Assembly: GCA_001778375.1 (NCBI GenBank)
Contig: MFGV01000027.1
Coordinates: 1 to 34,887, forward strand
Reading direction: 5' to 3'
DNA from: Candidatus Firestonebacteria bacterium RIFOXYD2_FULL_39_29
GTDB lineage: Bacteria > Oederibacteriota > D2-FULL-39-29
DNA length: 34,887 nt
Shown here: piece by piece, positions 17,212-24,759 of the stretch
Layout of the letters: each line of letters starts with the position of its first letter
How positions within the stretch are numbered: position 1 is the first letter of the stretch
Translations under genes and position numbers: made by a program
The notes under the pieces: generated by a model
Databases searched by the model: none
Seen by the model: the letters and a program-made list of their open reading frames with translations, nothing else
Told to the model about the DNA's origin: nothing

Positions 17212-18495
17212 TTATTTTACCTTTAACGCTTTGAAAATATCTTTTTCGAAAAGTTTAGAGAAAACTTTAAAATCCTGCAGGCTCAAGTCACTAAAATCCT
17301 TATCCTGCTTTTCACAAAAAAGCACTAACTTCCCCGTCGTAGTATGAGCATCCTTAAAATTCATTCCTTTTTTTACCAGGTAATTTGCGACTTCAACAGC
17401 ATCCGAGTAATCTTTAATCAGCGCTTTTTTTATATTTCCGGTTTTCAGCGTTATATTATTGAAAAGCACCTCAAGTATACTCAAAGATTCCTTGACGGAA
17501 TCGACGACACTAAACAAGTGAAGCTTATCTTCCTGCATATCACTATTATAAGCAAGAGGTAAACCTTTCATTATTGTCAGGATACCGACTAACCCTCCAT
17601 AGGTCCGTCCGGTACGGCCGCGAATCATCTCAAAAATATCAGGATTTTTTTTCTGCGGCATAATACTGCTGCCGGTGGTAAAAGCATCACTAATCTCGAC
17701 ATATGCAAATTCCTTTGTAGACCAGAGTACCATTTCTTCAGATATGCGGCTTAGGTGCATTGAAATAATAGCACAGTCCGATATAAATTCAATAACATGG
17801 TCACGGTCTGAAACAGAATCAATAGTGTTTTTCGTCGGCATGGTAAAGCCCAATTGTTTGGCTACAAACTTGCGATCTATTGGAAATGAACTTCCGGCCA
17901 AAGCGCAGGCCCCGAGAGGCATAATATTTACACGCTTATAAGCATCCGTAAGACGCCAAATGTCACGGCCGAGCATTTCCGTATAAGCTCCAATATACTC
18001 TTCAAATTTTACCGGCTGTGCATGCTGCATATGGGTAAAACCGGGAATTACAACTCCCTTATGGAGAGCTCCCCATTTATCCAGAGAAATTATTACTTTC
18101 TGCAATTGGGAAATTACCCCGATAATCTCAGCTTTCAGATAAAGCTTTTCGTCTAGAGCTATCTGATCATTACGACTCCGTGCCGTATGCATCTTCTTTC
18201 CCGCTTCCCCCGCATACTTAATAACTTCTTTTTCTATATTTGTATGAATATCTTCACAGGTAAGATCGATTTTAAATTTCCCGGCTTTTATTTTTGTAAG
18301 AATTTTTTTAAGAGCAACAATTATTTTTGCCGCATCCTTAGAAGGAATTATCTTCTGCTTACCGAGCATTTTCACATGAGCAATGCTGCCTATGCAATCA
18401 TACTTCGAAAGACGATTATCAAACGAAATAGAAGCGGTAAATTTTGCCGCCATTTCATCAGCCTTTATTTTAAACCGCCCGCCCCAAAGTTTCAT
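17212..18495 (-). CDS. argH: Argininosuccinate lyase
   Basis: 427 residues from the chosen start. It cleaves argininosuccinate to arginine and fumarate, the last step of arginine synthesis. Visible: MKLWGGRF start typical of ArgH, HTARSRND (103-110), THMQHAQP (154-161), and the fumarase-superfamily signature [11 protein letters not shown] (275-285) with the catalytic serine. An upstream in-frame ATG at 18525 lacks a ribosome site, whereas GGAG precedes the ATG at 18495, so the shorter form is preferred. It sits between argG and guaA; the 465-bp gap to argG contains a terminator, so argH may need its own promoter. Confidence 0.95.
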   Translation of the reverse strand: MKLWGGRFKIKADEMAAKFTASISFDNRLSKYDCIGSIAHVKMLGKQKIIPSKDAAKIIVALKKILTKIKAGKFKIDLTCEDIHTNIEKEVIKYAGEAGKKMHTARSRNDQIALDEKLYLKAEIIGVISQLQKVIISLDKWGALHKGVVIPGFTHMQHAQPVKFEEYIGAYTEMLGRDIWRLTDAYKRVNIMPLGACALAGSSFPIDRKFVAKQLGFTMPTKNTIDSVSDRDHVIEFISDCAIISMHLSRISEEMVLWSTKEFAYVEISDAFTTGSSIMPQKKNPDIFEMIRGRTGRTYGGLVGILTIMKGLPLAYNSDMQEDKLHLFSVVDSVKESLSILEVLFNNITLKTGNIKKALIKDYSDAVEVANYLVKKGMNFKDAHTTTGKLVLFCEKQDKDFSDLSLQDFKVFSKLFEKDIFKALKVK

Positions 18496-18603
18496 TTTTG
18501 CATTTTCTCCATCTTTTCTTGTCATGTTGAGCTATTTTTCTTTTCGCGAAATATCCCTGCTTTTCCAGCATATGATTCCACTTATACTAGAGTAAATCCA
18601 ATA

Positions 18604-18759
18604 ACTAAGATCTAAATTCTAAGCACTAAACAATTACTAATACTTAATCACTAAGTTTTAAACAAAATCATTGCAGTTATATTAATTATCTTCCTTTTTA
18701 GTGATTAGTGCTTTAATCTTAGTCATTGTTTAGTTATTAGTGCTTAATCCTTAGTAATT
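18604..18759. repeat. 156-bp palindromic element, copy downstream of argG
   Basis: It matches 20257-20412 at 152 of 156 positions with no gaps and in the same orientation. The element is itself an imperfect inverted repeat: the left third is built from ACTAAG/CTAAGCAC/ACTAAT words and the right third from their complements, around an A+T-rich centre. No ORF. It looks MITE-like, but no target-site duplication is obvious. Confidence 0.85.
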
Positions 18760-18773
18760 TACCCGCTATGCTT

Positions 18774-18801
18774 CTAGTCCCCAGAACCCAGCACCTAGAA
18801 C
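18774..18801 (+). repeat. Period-7 array in the argH-argG gap
   Basis: Four consecutive 7-mers: CTAGTCC, CCAGAAC, CCAGCAC, CTAGAAC. The words resemble those at 9979-9999. Confidence 0.6.
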
Positions 18802-18861
18802 CTCTTTATTCTAATTGTTAATTATTATATCACTTCCGCGTAGTTTTTTACAATTTTTAAA

Positions 18862-18898
18862 TGAAAAAAGCCGTGCATAGAAAGACTATGCACGGCTT
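18862..18898 (-). terminator. Rho-independent terminator after argG
   Basis: A perfect 13-bp GC-containing stem (18868-18880 with 18886-18898, 5-nt loop) is followed on the minus strand by TTTTTT. It lies 93 bp past the argG stop and should end the argB-D-F-G transcript before argH. Confidence 0.9.
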
Positions 18899-18952
18899 AT
18901 CAATTCAGACTCAAACATCTGCGCCTCTGAGCATCCCCGCTAAAAGTTCCTT

Positions 18953-18979
18953 TTGGCGAGGTCTCGCCCTCGGGCGGAC
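18953..18979 (+). repeat. TTGGCGAG-RTCTCRCC palindrome, copy 1
   Basis: GGCGAG and CTCGCC arms with a 2-nt centre, followed by a GGCGGAC tail. A related copy is at 22674-22699 with the same order of blocks. A short dispersed palindrome. Confidence 0.5.
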
Positions 18980-18990
18980 GCGCCTCCGTT

Positions 18991-20205
18991 TTACTTTATT
19001 TTCTTGGCTCTTTTAAGTATTCCGCCTACTTTTGTGGAAAGTCCGAACAGGTTAATAAAGCCTTCTGCATCTTTCTGGTTATACACTTCGTCCTTGCTGA
19101 AAGTCGCGATATTTTCGTCATATAAAGAATATTCTGATTTTCGAGCCACTGCAAGACAGTTTCCTTTGTAAAGCTTCATCTTAACAGTGCCTGTGGTATT
19201 ACGCATAGCATGATTTATGAAAGCATCAAAGGAACTTCTTAATTCTGACTGCCACTGGCCGTTATATACAAGTTCAGCATAGCGAGGAGCTATAAGCTCT
19301 TTATAGTGCAATGTTTCTTTATCCAAAGTAATGCATTCGAGATCCCTTAAAGCAGCATGTAAAACTGTTCCGGCAGGGGTTTCATAAACGCCCCGGGATT
19401 TCATACCGACCAGACGATTCTCAACAATATCAACCCGTCCTACACCATTTTTTCCGGCAATATCATTAAGTTTAAATATCATCTCCACCGGACCGTAAGC
19501 TTTGCCGTTCAGTTTTTTCGGTATTCCTTTTTCAAAGAATATCTCAACAAATGTTGGTTTATTGGGAGCCTTCTCCGGAGAAACAGTGTATAGGAACATG
19601 TCATCTTTATATTCATTCCAGGTTTTTTCCAGAATACCGCCCTCATAGCTTATATGCCATAAGTTACGGTCCATACTGTAAGGTTTTTTCTTTGTAACAG
19701 GCACAGAGATGCCGCGGGCCTCTGCGTATTCAATTTCTTCTTCACGTGATTGAATATCCCATTCGCGCCAGGGAGCAATTATTTTCAGATCCGGATTAAG
19801 CGCCTTGAAAGTAAGCTCAAAGCGAACCTGATCATTACCTTTCCCGGTCGCACCATGACAGACTGCATCAGCCTTTTCCTTCTTTGCGACTTCTACAATC
19901 TTCTCCGCTATTATCGGACGAGCAAACGAAGTACCCAGAAGGTAGCGTCCTTCGTAAATGGCATTGGCTTTTAACGAAGGCCATATATAATCCGTTACAA
20001 ACTCCTTCTTTGCATCAATTATATATATCTTGCTGGCGCCGGTCTTAATTGCTTTCTTTTTTAACGGTGAGAGTTCTTCCCCTTGTCCCACATCCACCGC
20101 GCAAGCAATAACTTCGCAGTGATAATTCTCCTTAAGCCAGGGAATGATAATAGAGGTATCAAGACCGCCGGAGTACGCGAGGACTACTTTTTTTATGTTG
20201 TTCAT
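18991..20205 (-). CDS. argG: Argininosuccinate synthase
   Basis: 404 residues, normal length. It condenses citrulline and aspartate using ATP. The N-terminal ATP pyrophosphatase loop SGGLDTS (12-18) is clear, as are [13 protein letters not shown] and the [15 protein letters not shown] substrate-binding segment. The ATG has AAGGAG 7 nt upstream. The gene is flanked on both sides by near-identical 156-bp palindromic elements (18604-18759 and 20257-20412) in direct orientation, so it could be lost by recombination between them. A strong terminator follows at 18862-18898. Confidence 0.97.
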   Translation of the reverse strand: MNNIKKVVLAYSGGLDTSIIIPWLKENYHCEVIACAVDVGQGEELSPLKKKAIKTGASKIYIIDAKKEFVTDYIWPSLKANAIYEGRYLLGTSFARPIIAEKIVEVAKKEKADAVCHGATGKGNDQVRFELTFKALNPDLKIIAPWREWDIQSREEEIEYAEARGISVPVTKKKPYSMDRNLWHISYEGGILEKTWNEYKDDMFLYTVSPEKAPNKPTFVEIFFEKGIPKKLNGKAYGPVEMIFKLNDIAGKNGVGRVDIVENRLVGMKSRGVYETPAGTVLHAALRDLECITLDKETLHYKELIAPRYAELVYNGQWQSELRSSFDAFINHAMRNTTGTVKMKLYKGNCLAVARKSEYSLYDENIATFSKDEVYNQKDAEGFINLFGLSTKVGGILKRAKKIK

Positions 20206-20256
20206 AATTTTCTCCTTTTCGAAAAAGATTCCACGGATATAATTGCAAATTGAATC

Positions 20257-20412
20257 ACTAAGATCTAAATTCTAAGCACTAAACAATTACTAATACTTAA
20301 TCACTAAGTTTTAAACAAAATCATTGTAGTTATATTAATTATCTTCCTTTTTAGTAATTAGTGCTTTAATCTTAGTAATTGTTTAGTCATTAGTGCTTAA
20401 TCCTTAGTAATT
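20257..20412. repeat. 156-bp palindromic element, copy upstream of argG
   Basis: Second copy of the element at 18604-18759, with 4 mismatches and no indels. It occupies almost the whole argF-argG gap. Because all arg genes read on the minus strand, the element would be transcribed inside the arg messenger and could fold there. Confidence 0.85.
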
Positions 20413-20440
20413 CTGTTTATCGCTGCACTCTCATAGAACC

Positions 20441-21367
20441 TTATAGTTTATCTTTTATTAGTAGATGAAGCACGGCCTTTTGCGCATGCTTTCGATTTTC
20501 CGCTTCGTCAAAAACCACAGAATGACTGCCATCAATAACACCGTCTGTAATTTCATCTCCGCGGTGCGCGGGGAGACAATGCATTACTATGTAATCTTTT
20601 TTCTTTGCGTTTTTTAAAAGTTCTTCATTCAATTGGAAAGCTTTAAAAGCTTTCTTTCTTTCTTCATACTCTTTTTCCATACCCATGCTTACCCAGACAT
20701 CAGTATAAATTACATCAGCATCTTTTACGGCTTCAACAGGATTATTAGTAATGATTAAATCAACTTTTTTTGCCAAAGTTAATGCCGCTTCCAATACTTC
20801 TTTCTTGGGCGCATATTTTTTTGGACAGGCTACCGTAAGCGGAATACCAAGGATTGCGCAGCCAAATATATAGGAATTCGTTACATTATTATCTCCGTCG
20901 CCTACAAAAGCCGCTTTTATCCCTTTTAGCCCCTTCCTTTCTTCCATAGTCTGAAGATCCGCAAGGATCTGACACGGATGCTCATAGTCAGACAGCGCAT
21001 TAATAACAGGCACGGAAGCGTATTTTGCCAGCTCAACAACCCTGCTATGCTCAAAGGTACGGAGAGTTATGGCATGGACATACCTGCTTAATACTTTAGC
21101 TGTATCATGCACAGTTTCACCGCGTGAAAGCTGTATCTCACTGGAGTTCAAATTAATAGGCTGCCCGCCAAGCTCATAAATAGCGGTCTGAAAAGAAAGA
21201 CGGGTGCGCGTCGAGGGCTTTTCAAATATCATAGCTACCGACTTACCGCTTAAACTCTTTTCTTTAAGTTTCCCGCTCTTAAACTCCTTTGCTGTTTTTA
21301 GAACAAAAAGCAGTTCTTCTTTATTTAAATCAGTAATAGCTAGAAAATCTTTTATTTTTAGTTTCAT
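20441..21367 (-). CDS. argF: Ornithine carbamoyltransferase
   Basis: 308 residues. It makes citrulline from ornithine and carbamoyl phosphate. Visible: the carbamoyl-phosphate motif STRTR in FEKPSTRTRLSF, HPCQILADLQT, and the ornithine-side HCLPAHRGDEIT that separates OTCase from aspartate transcarbamylase. The ATG has GGAGGA 8 nt upstream. It starts 18 bp after argD and is probably coupled to it. Confidence 0.97.
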   Translation of the reverse strand: MKLKIKDFLAITDLNKEELLFVLKTAKEFKSGKLKEKSLSGKSVAMIFEKPSTRTRLSFQTAIYELGGQPINLNSSEIQLSRGETVHDTAKVLSRYVHAITLRTFEHSRVVELAKYASVPVINALSDYEHPCQILADLQTMEERKGLKGIKAAFVGDGDNNVTNSYIFGCAILGIPLTVACPKKYAPKKEVLEAALTLAKKVDLIITNNPVEAVKDADVIYTDVWVSMGMEKEYEERKKAFKAFQLNEELLKNAKKKDYIVMHCLPAHRGDEITDGVIDGSHSVVFDEAENRKHAQKAVLHLLIKDKL

Positions 21368-21385
21368 TGGTATTTCCTCCGGAAA

Positions 21386-22585
21386 TCAGAACCTTGTACT
21401 GCTTAATACTTCATCCAATGCAGACACAAGTCTATCAATTTGTCTTCTGGTGACAATCAAGGGCGGTAAAAATCTCAGCACTTTTTCTGCCGTGCAGTTT
21501 ATTAGAAAACCTTTTTCTGCCATCTTTACTACAAGCTCCTTGCCCTGAACGGTTAACTCCAGACCTATCATAAGCCCCATTCCTCTGGCTTCTTTTACAA
21601 TTGAGCTATATTTTACCACCAATTCTTTTAGCTTTTCAATAAAATAAGCTCCGGTCTCTGAAGCGTTCTTTATTAGTTTATCTTTTATGATCGTCTCCAG
21701 TACTGCAAGCCCGGCAACACATACTACGGGTCCCCCGCCAAAAGTAGAACCGTGAGAGCCTGCGGAAAATCCTGAGGCGACTTTATCATTTGCAACCATA
21801 ATCCCGAGAGGAAGACCTCCTCCGATACCTTTTGCAAGCGTCACTATGTCAGGTCTGATACCAAACCCCTCATAAGCAAAGAAATTACCCGTCCTTCCGA
21901 TTCCCGACTGTATCTCGTCAAGTATAAGGACAATATTTTTCTCATCACAAAGTTCTCTTACTTTTTTAAGATATTCAACTGAAGGAACTTTAACCCCACC
22001 CTCCCCCTGTATAGGTTCAAGCAAAACCGCGCATGTCTGCTCGGAAACGAGGTTCTTTAACGAATCAAAATCGCCGTATTCGGCGTATTTAAAACCCTCT
22101 AATAGAGGTTCAAACCCTTTTTGAATCTTTTCCTGTCCTGTAGCCGACAGAGTCGCCATAGTCCGCCCATGGAAGGAGCCTTTCATTGTAATGATCTCAT
22201 ATTTACCAGCGCCAAGTTTCTCTTTCGCATACTTTCTCGCAAGCTTTATCGCCGCTTCATTTGCCTCCGCTCCGGAGTTAGCAAAGAAACACTTATTAAG
22301 TCCCGAAAGTCTGCAAATAAGCTTTGCCAGTTTTATCTGAGGGATAGTGTAATATAAATTAGAAACATGCACTAACTTATTAACCTGATTCCTTACCGCA
22401 GAAGTTACCTTCGGATGACAATGCCCGAGCACATCAACAGCTATACCCCCGAGAAAATCAAGATATTCCTTGCCATTATTATCTATAACCTTCATACCCT
22501 TCCCTTTGGTTATCACAAAAGGAAAACGGGAGTAGGTGGGAAAGATACAAGCTTTCTCTTCGGCCATTATCTGTTCGTTTTTCAT
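21386..22585 (-). CDS. argD: Acetylornithine aminotransferase
   Basis: 399 residues of the class III PLP aminotransferase family. It converts N-acetylglutamate semialdehyde to N-acetylornithine. Visible: FANSGAEANEAAIKLAR, the LIL-DEIQSG aspartate that contacts the PLP pyridine, and the Schiff-base lysine in TLAKGIGGGLPLG. GGAGGAG lies just before the ATG. It sits between argB and argF, which supports ArgD over the related GABA or ornithine aminotransferases. Confidence 0.94.
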   Translation of the reverse strand: MKNEQIMAEEKACIFPTYSRFPFVITKGKGMKVIDNNGKEYLDFLGGIAVDVLGHCHPKVTSAVRNQVNKLVHVSNLYYTIPQIKLAKLICRLSGLNKCFFANSGAEANEAAIKLARKYAKEKLGAGKYEIITMKGSFHGRTMATLSATGQEKIQKGFEPLLEGFKYAEYGDFDSLKNLVSEQTCAVLLEPIQGEGGVKVPSVEYLKKVRELCDEKNIVLILDEIQSGIGRTGNFFAYEGFGIRPDIVTLAKGIGGGLPLGIMVANDKVASGFSAGSHGSTFGGGPVVCVAGLAVLETIIKDKLIKNASETGAYFIEKLKELVVKYSSIVKEARGMGLMIGLELTVQGKELVVKMAEKGFLINCTAEKVLRFLPPLIVTRRQIDRLVSALDEVLSSTRF

Positions 22586-22613
22586 AATACTCCTCCAGAA
22601 AACGATTCCACTT

Positions 22614-22699
22614 CCGCCAGTTATATCAGGCGGATCTTTTGATGAGATTACAAAGCTACAGGATTCTCCGCCCTTGGCGAGATCTCACCACAGGTGGAC
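22614..22699. repeat. Two dispersed palindromes in the argD-argB gap
   Basis: 22614-22650 is the second copy of the CCGCC-GGCGG hairpin element found at 12730-12767, and 22674-22699 is the second copy of the TTGGCGAG palindrome found at 18953-18979. Together with a period-9 array (22722-22757) and a 65-bp dispersed repeat (22761-22825) they make up most of this 302-bp gap, which has no gene. Confidence 0.6.
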
Positions 22700-22721
22700 A
22701 CTGATACAAGCTTTTAAAAAC

Positions 22722-22757
22722 GTCCAAAAGTCCATAAGGTCTGTAATGGCCGTAACG
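22722..22757 (+). repeat. Period-9 array in the argD-argB gap
   Basis: Units GTCCAAAA, GTCCATAAG, GTCTGTAATG and GCCGTAAC, the GTC form of the family. Confidence 0.6.
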
Positions 22758-22760
22758 TCT

Positions 22761-22825
22761 TACCTCTCTATGTCAACCTTTGCTGACATCTATGTATCTT
22801 TCCTTGGGAGAAAAACTTTGCTTAC
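22761..22825. repeat. Dispersed repeat, copy 2 (partner at 3139-3207)
   Basis: Same blocks in the same order as the copy beside glyA: CTATGTCAAC, ACATCTAT, GAGAAAA, CTTTGCTTAC. It is more diverged than the 156-bp element, so it is an older family. Confidence 0.55.
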
Positions 22826-22887
22826 ATTAATGTGGTATTTAATTTAATTACAACTCAATAATGCAAAACATCGTACTTCGTACTTTT

Positions 22888-23721
22888 TCACACTATTTCC
22901 GTTCCAACACCTTTATCGGTGAATATTTCGAGCAACAGAGAGTGTCTTATATTCCCGTTTATGATATGCACTTTTTTTACGCCTTTTTTTACGGCTTCGG
23001 CGGCACCGGTTACTTTTGGGATCATTCCGCCGGTCAGGGTTCCGTCTTTCACCATTTTTGAAACCTCTCCAATGTGTATGCTTGAAATGAGTTTCTTTGA
23101 ACTGTCTAAAACCCCGTTAACATCAGTCAATAAAAGGAGTTTTTCGGCTTTTGCCGTAATTGCAATCTCAGAAGCTGCATCATCAGCATTGATATTATAG
23201 ATATGTCCGTCTTTTCCTCTTCCAATAGGGGCAATTACATGAATATAATCCTTCTTTTTTTCTAAAATAGACAGATCAATATTTTCAACCTCGCCGACAA
23301 AGCCCAACTCTTTACTCATCTGCTTTGCTGTTATAAGGTTACCGTTTTTACCGGAGAGCCCTTCAGCTTTTCCGTGATGTTTATTGAACAATGTTACTAT
23401 CTCTTTATTTACCTTTCCAAAAAGCACTTCTTCGACAATTTCCATTGTTTCTTTATCAGTCACGCGAAGCCCGTTTATAAAATTCGGTTTCTTTCCGAGC
23501 TTTTCCATCGCCGCCGATATCTCCGGTCCCCCGCCGTGAACCACAATGGTATTTACCCCTATGTACTTAAGCAGAGCAATATCCTCAACAACAGAGTCCT
23601 TAAACGCCGCCTCCACCATAGCTTTTCCCCCGAATTTAATAACAAAAGTCTTACCAAAGAACTTCCGGATATAGGGTAAAGCTTCTACTAAAATATCAGC
23701 CTTTTTAATCAGGTTTTCCAT
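22888..23721 (-). CDS. argB: Acetylglutamate kinase
   Basis: 277 residues of the amino acid kinase family. It phosphorylates N-acetylglutamate, the second step of arginine synthesis. Visible: VIKFGGKAM (28-36), VVHGGGPEIS for the phosphate tail, and NINADDAASEIA near the C terminus. GGAGGAG precedes the ATG. It is the first gene of the arg run here (B, D, F, G, H); argC, argJ and argA are not in the window. The N-terminal helix typical of arginine-inhibited, hexameric NAGK seems present (LVEALPYIRKF) but inhibition cannot be proved from this. Confidence 0.96.
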   Translation of the reverse strand: MENLIKKADILVEALPYIRKFFGKTFVIKFGGKAMVEAAFKDSVVEDIALLKYIGVNTIVVHGGGPEISAAMEKLGKKPNFINGLRVTDKETMEIVEEVLFGKVNKEIVTLFNKHHGKAEGLSGKNGNLITAKQMSKELGFVGEVENIDLSILEKKKDYIHVIAPIGRGKDGHIYNINADDAASEIAITAKAEKLLLLTDVNGVLDSSKKLISSIHIGEVSKMVKDGTLTGGMIPKVTGAAEAVKKGVKKVHIINGNIRHSLLLEIFTDKGVGTEIV

Positions 23722-23745
23722 TTACTCCTCCGAGAAAAAAAATAC

Positions 23746-23783
23746 GTCCATAACGTCTGTAAAAGTCCATAAAAGTCTATAAC
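23746..23783 (+). repeat. Period-9 array upstream of argB
   Basis: Units GTCCATAAC, GTCTGTAAAA, GTCCATAAAA, GTCTATAAC; the best-preserved GTC-type copy. It lies between the xer 3' array and the argB start. Confidence 0.7.
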
Positions 23784-23817
23784 GTAAAATATGTTACTCG
23801 CTTTTCGCTGTCGCTCA

Positions 23818-23898
23818 ACTTTCGTCACTTTACCAATTTACTCACTGTGCTTTCTGTACTTGCTGTACTTGCTTTCCCTGCTTTACTTGCTTCTCCTA
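23818..23898 (-). repeat. Nine-unit period-9 array starting at the xer stop codon
   Basis: On the minus strand, from the xer stop: TAGGAGAAG, CAAGTAAAG, CAGGGAAAG, CAAGTACAG twice, AAAGCACAG, then three weaker units. The phase is exactly 9 bp throughout and the stop codon TAG is part of the first unit. The word differs from the GTYYRTAAR type but the period is the same. It is purine-rich on the transcribed RNA. Confidence 0.7.
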
Positions 23899-24759
23899 CG
23901 CGCGAGGGTGTGATTTATCATACACACTCTTCAGCTTTTCCCGTGTCACATGCGTGTAGATCTGCGTTGTTGATAAATTTGAATGTCCAAGCAACTCCTG
24001 AACACTTCTTAGATCTGCTCCGGCATCCAGAAGATGCGTAGCAAAACTGTGCCTTATTGAATGAGGACTAATATGCTTCCCGAGTTTTGAAGACCTTGAC
24101 CATTTATCAAGAATATGCCTGACAGTTCTAGTGTCCAACCTTTTTTGTTTATGGTTAAGAAATAATGCTTCTGAATCTACCGCCTTTTTACTCAGATAGC
24201 TTCTAAGCGTCTCTTTTGCCCTGTCCCCGATGGGAACAATACGTTCTTTACTTCCTTTTCCGAAAACCCTTATTAAATTATTCGTCAAATCAATGCTCTG
24301 CTTATTCAGACCGGTAAGCTCGCTGACACGCAATCCGGTGGAATAAAGTATTTCCAGAATTGCCCTGTCTCTGAAATCTTCCTCTTTATCTCCGCTAATA
24401 GAATCCAAGAATCTGCCCATTTCAAGAGCTTCAAGAAAGCGGGGAAGCTTTTTATCTTTTTTGGGAAAACTGACATTACCTGTCGGGTCTATCTTAATAA
24501 CAGCCTCTTTTTTAAGATAAAAAAAGAAACTTTTCAAAGTTGCGAGTTTTCTTTCTATACTCGCCTTACCGTATTTTTTCAGGGTAAGCTCAACCACGAA
24601 CTCCCTGATATTGATGCCTGTAACTTTTTGAATATCCTCTTTTTCCCGGCAAAATTCAAAGAACTGTTTAAGATCCACGGCGTAGTTTATTATAGTATTT
24701 ATAGAGAAGTTCTTTTCTACCTTAAGATACTCTAAAAACTTGTCAATTAGCTGCTGCAT
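23896..24759 (-). CDS. XerC/XerD-type tyrosine recombinase
   Basis: 287 residues. It resolves chromosome dimers at dif or acts in integration. N-terminal SAM-like core-binding domain (1-95), then the catalytic domain with the full set: Arg144 (TGLRVSEL), Lys168, His233, Arg236 (HSIRHSFATHLLD), His259 (LLGHS) and the nucleophile Tyr268 (TQIYTH). It overlaps the topA 3' end by 17 bp. The dprA-topA-xer order is the one seen in Firmicutes (smf-topA-trmFO-codV) but without trmFO. Context favours a housekeeping XerC/D rather than an integrase. Which of XerC or XerD it represents is not decided. Confidence 0.93.
   Translation of the reverse strand: MQQLIDKFLEYLKVEKNFSINTIINYAVDLKQFFEFCREKEDIQKVTGINIREFVVELTLKKYGKASIERKLATLKSFFFYLKKEAVIKIDPTGNVSFPKKDKKLPRFLEALEMGRFLDSISGDKEEDFRDRAILEILYSTGLRVSELTGLNKQSIDLTNNLIRVFGKGSKERIVPIGDRAKETLRSYLSKKAVDSEALFLNHKQKRLDTRTVRHILDKWSRSSKLGKHISPHSIRHSFATHLLDAGADLRSVQELLGHSNLSTTQIYTHVTREKLKSVYDKSHPRA

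Noticed and set aside
18595-20412. Composite transposon carrying argG
   Set aside because: The flanking 156-bp elements encode no transposase and argG is in its normal arg gene order, so independent insertion or duplication of the element is simpler.
23896-24759. Phage or integron integrase
   Set aside because: The length, the Xer-type sequence and the dprA-topA-xer context fit a housekeeping XerC/D; no attachment site or phage gene is near.
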